A DNA stretch of 64,000 nucleotides from Pseudomonas sp. B6002 (GTDB lineage Bacteria; Pseudomonadota; Gammaproteobacteria; Pseudomonadales; Pseudomonadaceae): contig NZ_JACAOY010000016.1 of the NCBI RefSeq assembly GCF_013385985.1, positions 124,001 to 188,000 on the forward strand. The letters are read 5' to 3'. Shown here piece by piece: positions 40,197 to 48,204 of the stretch (the first letter of the stretch is position 1; every line of letters begins with the position of its first letter). Under the pieces are notes generated by a model. It had not been told where the DNA came from, did no database searches, and saw nothing but the letters and a program-made list of their open reading frames with translations. A program made the position numbers and the translations under genes.

Positions 40197-40592
40197 CTTT
40201 CTTACCTCGGTGACAATAGTTGTTTTTGTATGCCCTGTTGTAGCCGGGGCTGCCCCATAGAACCATTCGACGATGGTAGTAACAAGCCCCTACATTTTGC
40301 CCTGCTATGTGCGTTTGCGGCTCTGGCCCGCAGCCCGTGGCGCTTTGCGCCTTGATGAAAAAAGCTTTACCACGGGATTGTTACAAAAACCGCCAATAGT
40401 GTTTATCAAAAGCACGGGTATATGAATATAACCCACACGCCTAAAATTCATTCCGTCAACGCGACACTGTGATTAACAACGCAACAGCCCCCACGAAGGC
40501 AACGTTAATCCGAACTTTCCAATCCCAAGTTACACACGTGGCCTCACAAGGGCCCCGTGACCCACTTCGACCTCAATAAGGTAAATAGAGAA
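40197..40592. other. Divergent intergenic region between acsA and the DUF2790 gene
   Basis: About 395 nt holding the promoters of the two divergent genes. The half nearest the DUF2790 gene is AT-rich, with A/T tracts around 40375-40460. No gene, RNA or repeat recognised. Confidence 0.5.
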
Positions 40593-40862
40593 ATGAAAGC
40601 TTTAGTAGTTATGGCCCTCAGCAGCTTGTGCGCCACCGCCGCCCTGGCCGACGAGGCCGCGACTGACGTAGCTGGCCGCAATACCCCGATCGTTGAAGAC
40701 TACACTTACAGCACCCACTTGGACGTCGCCAAAGTATTGTCCATGAGTACCATCCCGGAAGTTTGCCAAGTTGTACCGGTACAAATGGAATATGAAGATT
40801 CGCAAGGCCAACGCCACATTCTTAACTACCAAGTCATGGGCAATGGTTGCTCTAACGGCTAA
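40593..40862 (+). CDS. Small secreted DUF2790-type protein
   Basis: 89 aa from the ATG at 40593, preceded by an AGAGA-like site. The Sec signal peptide MKALVVMALSSLCATAALA is cleaved before DEAATDVAG. The mature ~70 aa contain VEDYTYSTHLDVAKVLSMS and two cysteines (EVCQVVP and GNGCSNG), likely a disulphide. This matches the DUF2790 family, small periplasmic proteins common in several copies in Pseudomonas, function unsettled. It is transcribed alone. Confidence 0.8.
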   Translation: MKALVVMALSSLCATAALADEAATDVAGRNTPIVEDYTYSTHLDVAKVLSMSTIPEVCQVVPVQMEYEDSQGQRHILNYQVMGNGCSNG

Positions 40863-41419
40863 TAACTTCTCAAGTTTGCTCTAAACCCGGATCTTGGCCG
40901 CCGCAAGAAATCGTTCTTGCGGCCAAGAACCTTCCCCTGAAATACCCCTATCCCAATGTGGGAGCTGGCTTGCCTGCGATGGCGGTAGCCGCCACACCTT
41001 TGCAATCAGCTACAACCCCTCCTCCAGCCCCAACAAAATACCTCCACCGCCCGTCACCCCGCCAAACCCCTGCAAACCCTCACTCTGGCTCAGATAGCAG
41101 GCTTTTTGTCTGTGATCCGTAACCATCCGCCCCAACACAAGCGCGTTTTTTTCCCCTACAATGCGCGGGTAAATCGGGCCTGCAATATCCCTTTACACCG
41201 GGATGAAGAGCCAGACCTGAGGCCTCCGCGCAAGCTTGCACCGACCGCTGCGCACCTCAAGCCTCAAGCAGAGCACCCGTAACCCAATTACGTTTAATGC
41301 GTGCGCTAGCTGCAACAAACGATTCCTTAAGATCCACCGCGGCCTCAGGGCCGTGTGAACACCCAACCATCCGGTTTCACACGGGCACCTTTGAGCCCTC
41401 ACGCAGGAGACGACACGTC
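40863..41419. other. Intergenic region upstream of nrdB, with one solitary REP
   Basis: About 555 nt. It contains a single unpaired GTGGGAGC-class REP (40959-40995), then a C-rich stretch of low complexity. A TACAAT -10-like box lies at 41157-41162, which would leave a leader of ~250 nt before nrdB. No gene recognised; in particular no nrdA sequence. Confidence 0.5.
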
Positions 41420-42670
41420 ATGCTGAGCTGGGACGAATTCGACAAAGAAGAAGAAGGCGAAGTAGCCACCAAAGGCGCCAACGCCGGCCACGCCACCGAA
41501 GCCAACATGGACCGCCTCGACGGTGCCGGCGCCGCTGCCGCCATCGAAGCCCGCGCCGTCACCGCCAGTGACTCCGCCGCCATCGTGCGCGCCAAGGCCG
41601 CCCTTGACAGCCTCGACGTCGCCGAAGGCCTCGCCGAACTCGAAGGCGCCTCCGCCCGCGTCGCCGTTGACGAAAAGCGCATGATCAACTGCCGCGCCGA
41701 CCTCAACCAACTTGTGCCGTTCAAGTACGACTGGGCCTGGCAAAAGTACCTCGACGGCTGCGCCAACCACTGGATGCCGCAAGAGGTCAACATGACCGCC
41801 GACATCGCCCTGTGGAAAAACCCCGAAGGCCTGACCGACGACGAACGTCGCATCGTCATGCGCAACCTCGGCTTCTTCTCCACCGCCGACTCCCTGGTTG
41901 CCAACAACCTGGTGCTGGCCGTGTACCGCCTGATCACCAACCCAGAGTGCCGCCAGTACATCCTGCGCCAGGCCTTCGAAGAAGCGATCCACACCCACGC
42001 CTACCAGTACTGCATCGAATCGCTGGCCATGGATGAAGGCGAGATCTTCAACATGTACCACGAGATCCCATCCGTCGCTAAGAAAGCGGCCTGGGGCCTG
42101 AAGTACACCCGTTCGATCTCCGATCCGAAGTTCGAAACCGGTACCGTCGACACCGACAAAGAACTGCTGCGCAACCTGGTCGCCTACTACTGCGTTTTGG
42201 AAGGCATCTTCTTCTACTGCGGCTTCACCCAGATCCTCTCCATGGGCCGTCGCAACAAAATGACCGGCGTGGCCGAGCAGTTCCAGTACATCCTGCGCGA
42301 CGAATCGATGCACCTGAACTTCGGTATCGACGTGATCAACCAGATCAAAATCGAAAACCCACACCTGTGGGATGCCGAGATGAAGGAAGAAGCGACCCAG
42401 ATGATCCTGCAAGGGACTCAGCTGGAGATTGAATATGCCCGCGATACCATGCCGCGTGGGGTGCTGGGGATGAATGCGGCGATGATGGAAGACTATCTGA
42501 AGTTCATCGCTAACCGTCGTTTGTCGCAGATTGGCTTGAAGGAAGAGTACCCAGGCACGACCAACCCGTTCCCGTGGATGAGCGAGATCATGGACTTGAA
42601 GAAAGAGAAGAATTTCTTTGAGACTCGGGTGATTGAGTATCAGACGGGTGGGGCGTTGAGCTGGGATTGA
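41420..42670 (+). CDS. nrdB: Class Ia ribonucleotide reductase, beta subunit NrdB
   Basis: Supplies the tyrosyl radical for ribonucleotide reduction. It is 416 aa from the ATG at 41420 ([14 protein letters not shown]) behind CAGGAGA. An N-terminal acidic/Ala-rich extension (about 1-85) is typical of the Pseudomonas protein. The diiron/radical core has [14 protein letters not shown] (E-x2-H-x3-Y, radical tyrosine present), then [10 protein letters not shown] and [12 protein letters not shown] (E and H ligands). The C-terminus ends in acidic/aromatic residues for NrdA binding. nrdA is not adjacent in this window. A strong terminator follows. Confidence 0.96.
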   Translation: MLSWDEFDKEEEGEVATKGANAGHATEANMDRLDGAGAAAAIEARAVTASDSAAIVRAKAALDSLDVAEGLAELEGASARVAVDEKRMINCRADLNQLVPFKYDWAWQKYLDGCANHWMPQEVNMTADIALWKNPEGLTDDERRIVMRNLGFFSTADSLVANNLVLAVYRLITNPECRQYILRQAFEEAIHTHAYQYCIESLAMDEGEIFNMYHEIPSVAKKAAWGLKYTRSISDPKFETGTVDTDKELLRNLVAYYCVLEGIFFYCGFTQILSMGRRNKMTGVAEQFQYILRDESMHLNFGIDVINQIKIENPHLWDAEMKEEATQMILQGTQLEIEYARDTMPRGVLGMNAAMMEDYLKFIANRRLSQIGLKEEYPGTTNPFPWMSEIMDLKKEKNFFETRVIEYQTGGALSWD

Positions 42671-42672
42671 TG

Positions 42673-42692
42673 ATATCATAATGCCATGATAT
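42673..42692. promoter_or_regulatory. Inverted repeat just after nrdB, upstream of the SIR2/DUF262 pair
   Basis: ATATCAT, 6-nt spacer AATGCC, ATGATAT: a perfect 7-bp palindrome of 20 bp total starting 3 nt after the nrdB stop. It could be an operator for the downstream module or mark the boundary of the inserted segment. Confidence 0.4.
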
Positions 42693-42730
42693 AAAGAGCC
42701 GCCTATATGGCTGTTGGGAAGCTAATTATA

Positions 42731-42759
42731 GAAGCCTCGCATATGCGGGGCTTCTTTTT
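42731..42759 (+). terminator. Terminator between nrdB and the SIR2-like gene
   Basis: GAAGCCTCGC, loop ATAT, GCGGGGCTTC and TTTTT: a 10-bp stem with one G-T pair and a T-run. It ends only 26 nt before the SIR2-like start codon, so the module must be transcribed from within this short interval or by read-through. Confidence 0.88.
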
Positions 42760-42785
42760 ACATGTGATTTTTTTTCAGGGACGCG

Positions 42786-43805
42786 ATGAAAACTCTCACT
42801 TTAATATTAGGTAACGGCGTCACAATTGACCTAATGAGCCACCTTAAACTAGCTGAGCAAATAAACGTAAGAAATTTATTCGCACGAGGCGATGAAATTG
42901 AGTGGCCGAGCCATAATGGCTTTTCAGGTTTTCTAACCTATAAAAACTGCCCAAACTTGGTCAGCTTAGGGATCACACCAAACACCCCACCAGAAACCGC
43001 AGCAATTATTTTCGAAAAAATCATAACTTGCGCAAACTTTTACTCTTATCGTTCAAAGAACCAGAGCGACGAAGAGAAAAACATTTACATAAGAGCATAT
43101 CTAGAGCTGGTAGAGTACTTAAGAAGCCTTTTCATTTGGTATGATAAAATTTTCGTTGAAAGCGACTGGAAAAAAAATATAAGTACGTGGAACTGGCTTA
43201 ACTTCCTAAAATCAGCTCAAAAAAAATATGAAAAAATAAACATAATCACTCTAAACTACGACATTTACCTCGAACGCATACTAAAAAATGAGGGAATTGA
43301 ATTTCAAACGAGTCAAATAGATAAAGAGCAGGGAAAAAAAATAACCATATTCAAGCCGCACGGTTCAATTAGCTTTGTATCCTCGGTAGAGCCAACACAA
43401 ACCGAAACAATGCCTGATTATTTTATTTCCTACAAATTCAAAGACCCCCTCACTCCATCCGACATAAAAACATCATATGAAGATCTAGAACAAAAAAGAC
43501 TCATAAATACCATTATACCTCCTTATGGAGATTCGACTAGATACCAGCAAAGCTGGTCCAGACTCATATTAGAAAAAGCAATTGCCAGCGCAAAGAACTC
43601 GGAAACCATAATAATATCTGGGATTTCTTATTGGCACGTTGATCGCCTTGAAGTTGATAAAATACTGCTTTCGGCGGAAGAGGATTGCAATATCACAAAA
43701 ATAAACCCATCCTCCAACCCGATTTTTGACGCAGTATTACAAAGTAGATTTTCAAGATACCAACAATATCGCAGCAGCTCCATTCTTCAGGAATTGATAA
43801 AATGA
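42786..43805 (+). CDS. SIR2-like/AbiH-like protein, probable antiphage effector
   Basis: 339 aa, start ATG at 42786 behind CAGGGA. Three motifs in order fit a SIR2-like nucleotide-binding fold: LILGNGVTIDL at the N-terminus (GNG 9-11; the same opening is typical of AbiH), ITLNYDIYLERIL (N157, Y158, D159) and FKPHGSISF (H192). A late GISYWHVDRLEVD (279-291) also fits. N157 and H192 would be the catalytic Asn and His of an NAD+-cleaving enzyme. AT-rich codon use (many AAA, ATA) contrasts with nrdB and suggests transfer. It overlaps the DUF262 gene by 4 nt. NAD+ depletion upon infection is an inference from validated SIR2 defence proteins. Confidence 0.65.
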   Translation: MKTLTLILGNGVTIDLMSHLKLAEQINVRNLFARGDEIEWPSHNGFSGFLTYKNCPNLVSLGITPNTPPETAAIIFEKIITCANFYSYRSKNQSDEEKNIYIRAYLELVEYLRSLFIWYDKIFVESDWKKNISTWNWLNFLKSAQKKYEKINIITLNYDIYLERILKNEGIEFQTSQIDKEQGKKITIFKPHGSISFVSSVEPTQTETMPDYFISYKFKDPLTPSDIKTSYEDLEQKRLINTIIPPYGDSTRYQQSWSRLILEKAIASAKNSETIIISGISYWHVDRLEVDKILLSAEEDCNITKINPSSNPIFDAVLQSRFSRYQQYRSSSILQELIK

Positions 43806-44827
43806 GTCGATTAAAACGAGAAAGCGCGTCCATTAGCATTTCAGAATTTTATGAAAACCATTTACTTAATAAATATAACTACGATCCTGTCTACCAGAGA
43901 AAAAGTGTTTGGACGGATGAAAAACGTGCATTCCTAATAGATAGCATACTGAAAAACTTCCCAATTCCACCAATTTTTCTACACCAAAAAATTGATGAAG
44001 ACACAGGAAAAACAAGCTTTGACATTGTCGATGGGAAACAGAGACTTACCGCCCTTACAATGTTCATAAGAAATGAGCTTGCTGTAAGTAGCGAGCTAGA
44101 TCAAAACGATGAAATTTCAGGTTTACTATTCAGCGAAATTGAAGGAAACCTTTCCGAATACAAAAAAGCTTTCTGGCGCTATAGAATTCCAATAGAGCTA
44201 ATCGACTCGGACGATTCATCACTCATCGATGAGATTTTCGACCGACTGAATCGAAACGGTGAAAAACTAAATGGGCAAGAACTCAGAAAAGCAAAGTATT
44301 ACAACACTCCATTACTTAAGCTCGTAGAAAAAATTGCAAACACTAACCCATTTTGGATTAAACGCCTCGAAACGGCTACAGACCGAAACAGAATGGAAGA
44401 TCATGAATTCATATCAGAATTAATTTTTGTTATCGCCGAGGACAAGCTATTCGGCTCAAATCAAGAGACGATTGATCAGAAATATGAAACCTATTCGGTC
44501 AAAACTTCAGAATGGGTTGACAGAATAGAACCTCAGTTTAACAAGGCGACTGCTGCTCTCGAGAGACTAAACTTAAAATATGAAGATCTCCGTATTACAG
44601 GCGTAAGTCACTTATTCGGACTTTGGTCATTTGTTGTTGACCAAATGGGGAAAAACAACAGAGCTCTACCAAAACGAAAAATCAATAATTTCTATAAAAT
44701 ATTACGCAGCGATCCTACAAGTAACCAGTACGTTCTAGAGTATAAAAAGAGCATGAGCTCTGGAACTAAAGAAGTAACTCAACGCAATAGAAGAAGACAA
44801 GCCCTGATTGACTATGTAGAAAACTAA
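43802..44827 (+). CDS. DUF262-domain protein (GmrS-like), partner of the SIR2-like gene
   Basis: 341 aa; its ATG overlaps the upstream stop (ATGA), so the two are translationally coupled. The DUF262/ParB-like nucleotidase fold is shown by YDPVYQRKSVW (about 27-37), LIDSILKNFPIPPIFL (45-60) and the hallmark DGKQRLTAL (77-85). DRLNRNGEKLNGQELRKAKY is also typical. There is no C-terminal DUF1524 HNH domain, unlike GmrSD/BrxU-type restriction enzymes; the C-terminal third is basic (QRNRRRQAL). It could be a nucleotide-using sensor or nuclease that controls the SIR2 effector. AT-rich like its neighbour. Confidence 0.75.
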   Translation: MSRLKRESASISISEFYENHLLNKYNYDPVYQRKSVWTDEKRAFLIDSILKNFPIPPIFLHQKIDEDTGKTSFDIVDGKQRLTALTMFIRNELAVSSELDQNDEISGLLFSEIEGNLSEYKKAFWRYRIPIELIDSDDSSLIDEIFDRLNRNGEKLNGQELRKAKYYNTPLLKLVEKIANTNPFWIKRLETATDRNRMEDHEFISELIFVIAEDKLFGSNQETIDQKYETYSVKTSEWVDRIEPQFNKATAALERLNLKYEDLRITGVSHLFGLWSFVVDQMGKNNRALPKRKINNFYKILRSDPTSNQYVLEYKKSMSSGTKEVTQRNRRRQALIDYVEN

Positions 44828-45377
44828 AAGCACAAAATTTATTTAGCACCTTTTTGGCAAACACCTAAAACCTAGAAAAGTAAGCCCTAAATCCAACAGG
44901 GCTTACTTATAAAACACGGCTCTCACCAACCTTAACGTTCATACCCTCATAATAATACACCTCTACATTTCAAGCTAGAGCAGCAAACTTCCAAAAAATA
45001 CAAGACACATACCTTACCGCCTATTGCCAAACTTAGAAAAGCTCATTAAACAACACCAAATTTACGCACAACCCCATTCTAATATTACAAACCAAATCCT
45101 TATAAAAATACACCCAACACTTAGCCAATACACCCCATTAAATCTTATTTACTAAAAACAAAGTCGACGGCAGACATTGGAGCAAGGCGTACCTATCGTT
45201 AACATCTGACCTCTCGAAGACACTCAATGAAAATATTTAGGAGACAGCATATTTAGCCTTATTCAAAAACAACTCCACTTTCTAGGCTTTCACGATAACT
45301 GAGTCCGACCTGCAAGCAAGAAATTTCGTAGACTCCATAGCGGCCAATTGTTCAGAGTCTTTACGCTCAGCGATTAA
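44828..45377. other. AT-rich spacer downstream of the SIR2/DUF262 module
   Basis: About 550 nt, strongly AT-rich, with no open frame of interest on either strand. Apart from the hairpin at 44878-44908 I see no RNA gene or repeat. It is likely decayed or spacer DNA of the acquired segment. Confidence 0.5.
44878..44908. terminator. Probable terminator of the SIR2/DUF262 operon
   Basis: AAGTAAGCCCT, 9-nt loop, AGGGCTTACTT: a perfect 11-bp stem 50 nt after the DUF262 stop. A TTTTC tract follows only on the minus strand, so efficiency on the plus strand is uncertain. Confidence 0.6.
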
Positions 45378-46091
45378 ATGGACACTATTAAAAGCAAAAC
45401 GGGTCGAAATTACGCCAAACTGGCAGTTGCGGTAGAGGTGTATTTGAAGACGCTGACTAGGTGAAAGAGTGGCCAGACTTTCAACAAAGCACTTGATAAC
45501 CATTTTTTGCTTGAAGACCCGATGGCAAGCGGTGTGAAGGGTACTATTGAGTTTCGCATGCAAAATATCTCCACCGTGCTCGACCGGATGGGGTTGGAGC
45601 GCATCGTAGGCTACAAGCCTGCGAAGAACGTGGGCACAGGCGTTGAGCTGCGCATCCGACAGGTGCTCAATGCCCAGGGTGTTTTTGAATCGGATGACAC
45701 CGCCCAAACCGCCGATGAGCAAACGCTCATCCGCCGCGCGTCCAAGCTACAGAAGCAAACCTTCCATAAAGTACCTGACGGCATCGTGCAGCCGCAGAAG
45801 GTCGCCACCGTGAGCACCTCCTTCGTTCGCGACCCGAAGGTGCGCGCCTGGGTGCTAAAAGAAGCCAAGGGCATTTGCGAAGGCTGCAACACCAACGCGC
45901 CGTTTGAGGTCGATGGCCAGCCATTTCTTGAAGTACATCACGTCAAGCACCTCGCCCAGAAGGGTTCGGATCGCATCACCAATGCTGTAGCCTTGTGCCC
46001 CAATTGCCATCAGCGTTGTCACCGGTCGAGCGATCGGGAGGCTTTCACCGCCGCGCTTTACTCTAAAATCGAAAGATTGATACGCGAGTAA
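45378..46091 (+). pseudogene. HNH endonuclease gene interrupted by an in-frame TGA
   Basis: A coding frame can be read from ATG 45378 (MDTIKSKTGRNYAKLAVAVE...) to a TGA at 45462-45464. It continues in the same frame without break (KSGQTFNKALDNHFLLEDP...) to the stop at 46089-46091. The remaining part has a helical N-terminal region (EFRMQNISTVLDRMGLERI, GYKPAKNVGTGVE). A complete HNH domain follows: CEGC, FLEVHHVKHLAQKG, NAVALCPNCHQRCH, with four cysteines for zinc. GC-rich codon use differs from the SIR2/DUF262 pair. A shortened protein could still start inside (ATG 45522). It resembles McrA-like modification-dependent nucleases; the specificity is unknown. Confidence 0.65.
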
Positions 46092-46149
46092 ACGCCTGCT
46101 GTCACAGCTGATGCATCACCCCATTGATTAGATAGGACCGAGGCCCCCC

Positions 46150-46806
46150 GTGAACCCAGACATGCTCGAAGCCGGCCCCGCTGACGCCAAAGTACTCTCC
46201 GTCTTTGACTTCGACGGCACCCTGACCCACCACGACAGTTTTGTGCCCTTCCTCAAGTTCGCCTTCGGCCCTGGGGAGTTTTACGGCCGGATGCTCAAGC
46301 TGGCAGTGCCGGGGTTGCGTTTTTTGGTGCGGCAGATCAGCCGGGATGAGTTGAAGGCGCAGTTGATCCGCACTTTTATGACGGGGGTGGAGAAGGCGTG
46401 GGTTCAGCAAAAGGCGCAGGCGTATTGCCAGAAGACGTGGCCACGGTTGATGCGGCCGACGGGCTTGCAGTCGGTGGCGGATGAGGTGAAGTCCGGCGCG
46501 GTGGTGACGCTGTGTTCGGCGTCGCCGGCGTTGGTGTTGCAGCCGTTTGCGGATCGGCTGGGGATCAAGTTGATTGGCACTGAGCTTGAGGTGGTCGACG
46601 GGGTGTTGACCGGCAAGCTCACCGGGAATAATTGCCGGTGTGAGAACAAGGTGCTGCGGCTTGAGGCGGTGTATGGGGATTTGGGCGAGTATCGGCTCAG
46701 GGCCTGGGGCGATACGCGTGGGGATCGGGAGTTGTTGGCAGCGGCGCAGGATGCGCATTTTCGGCATTTTCATTCGAAGAAGAAGCGGGCTCGGTTGCAG
46801 GGGTGA
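46150..46806 (+). CDS. HAD-IB family phosphatase (SerB/PgpC-like)
   Basis: 218 aa from the GTG at 46150, which has GAGG at a good distance; an ATG 12 nt later is too far. The four HAD motifs are present: DFDGTLT (I, about 20-26), LCSASPA (II), RCENKVLRL (III, Lys) and WGDTRGDREL (IV). The helical cap lies between I and II. The group includes phosphoserine-phosphatase-like and phosphatidylglycerophosphatase C-like enzymes; the substrate cannot be assigned. First core gene after the accessory insert. Confidence 0.85.
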   Translation: MNPDMLEAGPADAKVLSVFDFDGTLTHHDSFVPFLKFAFGPGEFYGRMLKLAVPGLRFLVRQISRDELKAQLIRTFMTGVEKAWVQQKAQAYCQKTWPRLMRPTGLQSVADEVKSGAVVTLCSASPALVLQPFADRLGIKLIGTELEVVDGVLTGKLTGNNCRCENKVLRLEAVYGDLGEYRLRAWGDTRGDRELLAAAQDAHFRHFHSKKKRARLQG

Positions 46807-46828
46807 TGCGAGTGGGTGGGGTTGCCAA

Positions 46829-46983
46829 GTGGACCGAGGCGATCCCATCGCTGCCTCGCTGGGGCTCGAGAGCTCCCACCTTTTGAGCGGTGTCGGGGTT
46901 GATGCAGAGGCATGGTTTTAGCAGGTGGACCGTGTCGATCCCTTCGTAGCCTCGCTTGGGCTCGACAACTCCCACATTTGAGC
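46829..46983 (+). repeat. Two imperfect direct copies of a ~59-bp repeat
   Basis: Copy 1 at 46829-46887 and copy 2 at 46925-46983 share GTGGACCG, TCGATCCC-like, GCCTCGCTTGGGCTCGA-like and CTCCCAC...TTTGAGC blocks. They differ from the REP units elsewhere in the window and lack the inverted partner. Probably another Pseudomonas intergenic repeat family. Confidence 0.65.
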
Positions 46984-47016
46984 TTTGTCAGCCTGTTGAT
47001 CTGTGTTCGGCGGTGT

Positions 47017-47976
47017 TTATGTGGCGGCCTTGAGGTCTACGCCCAAGGCGGTGGCGAAGGCTTTTACCATCGGGCTGCGCGGGGCGTTGTGACGCAGGAT
47101 CAGGTTGAAGACTGTGCTCAGGTGGACTTGCTCCGGGCACAGTGCGCGTAGGCGCCCTTCCCTGACCAACGGGGTTGCGTAGTGTTCGGGAAGGAAACCG
47201 ACGAAGCGGCCGGTGAGGACCAGAATGGCGACGGCTTCCACTTGTGAGGCCGAGGCGGACTGGCTGTCGTAGGTGACAAAGTTGGCCTTGTCGCGGTGGA
47301 TCGCATAGCGGTGGTTGACCACTTCGTAGTGGCGCAGCACGTCCGGTGTGATTTCACTCGCATTGAACAGCGGATGGCCTACGGCGCAGTAGGCGTGGGC
47401 TTTTTCCTCGTACAGCGGGAAATAGTCGAATTCTTCACGGCGCTGGTACACGGGCACGATACCAACGATCAAGCGACCTTCCACTACACCGCGCTCAACT
47501 TCGTCCAGTTGCGAGGCATGTAAGCGCAATCTAATTTTCGGCGATTCGCTATGTAATTTCCCCAGTGCTGCAATGAGCGGGGAGTTAATGTCGGACACAG
47601 TGTTATCAATAACGCCCACACTAAGGTCGCCAATAAGCTCGTTTTGCGCCGAACTAAGCTTGTCGCGAAAACTGTCTACCGAGGTGAATAACTCGATGGA
47701 CGCCTGATACACCAGCTTGCCTTCTTCGGTCAGCCCAAAACCTTCCCGCCCCCGTGTACACAGGCGCATGCCGATGCGGATTTCCAGGTCGGAGATCTGT
47801 TTGCTGATGGCCGCCAGGCCTACGTTCAGCTCGTTCTGCGCGGCGCTGAAGCCGCCGGCTTCGACCACGGCCATGAACACGCGGAGCAATTTGAAGTCCA
47901 GCCCGCTCAGTTGCAGGGGCGGTCGTGTGCCGGGTTTGGGCGGTATGTTTCCAGAAGTGGAAAGTGGGGTTTCCAT
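47017..47976 (-). CDS. LysR-family transcriptional regulator
   Basis: 319 aa from the ATG complementary to 47974-47976 (METPLSTSG). The N-terminal winged HTH (about 25-85; FMAVVEAGGFSAAQNELNVGLAAISKQISDLE) is followed by a substrate-binding domain (about 105-300). It is transcribed divergently from the argininosuccinate-lyase-like gene across 228 nt, the usual layout for a LysR regulator controlling its neighbour. The inducer is unknown, probably a compound handled by the lyase/transport locus. Confidence 0.88.
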   Translation of the reverse strand: METPLSTSGNIPPKPGTRPPLQLSGLDFKLLRVFMAVVEAGGFSAAQNELNVGLAAISKQISDLEIRIGMRLCTRGREGFGLTEEGKLVYQASIELFTSVDSFRDKLSSAQNELIGDLSVGVIDNTVSDINSPLIAALGKLHSESPKIRLRLHASQLDEVERGVVEGRLIVGIVPVYQRREEFDYFPLYEEKAHAYCAVGHPLFNASEITPDVLRHYEVVNHRYAIHRDKANFVTYDSQSASASQVEAVAILVLTGRFVGFLPEHYATPLVREGRLRALCPEQVHLSTVFNLILRHNAPRSPMVKAFATALGVDLKAAT

Positions 47977-48204
47977 AATACGCGTTGACCTCAAGTGCCA
48001 TATTCAACAGGCTTTAACCCAATCCTTGAACATAGCCAGGCGGCGATAATGGCCGTAAACATCGGCCCTTGGCAACCTTGAATATAGCGGGTTGAACAGC
48101 ACACAGAGGCTGATTTAACGCCCGGCAAAACCTGACACTACGATCAGGACTTTTTACGTTTTGACTGCCTCCGACTCTTCTAAAAACAAGCGTGAGGAAC
48201 ACCC

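Noticed and set aside
44828-45377. Possible third gene of the SIR2/DUF262 module
   Set aside because: The AT-rich stretch has no open frame of useful length on either strand and no ribosome site.
45282-45722. 146-codon minus-strand frame over the HNH gene start
   Set aside because: It overlaps the plus-strand HNH coding frame, which has motif support; the minus-strand frame has none.
42671-46100. Prophage or integrative element
   Set aside because: No integrase, recombinase, structural gene, tRNA attachment site or flanking direct repeat is visible.
46100-46149. Direct repeat bounding the accessory segment
   Set aside because: I compared the sequence after nrdB with that after the HNH gene and found only short, chance-level similarity.
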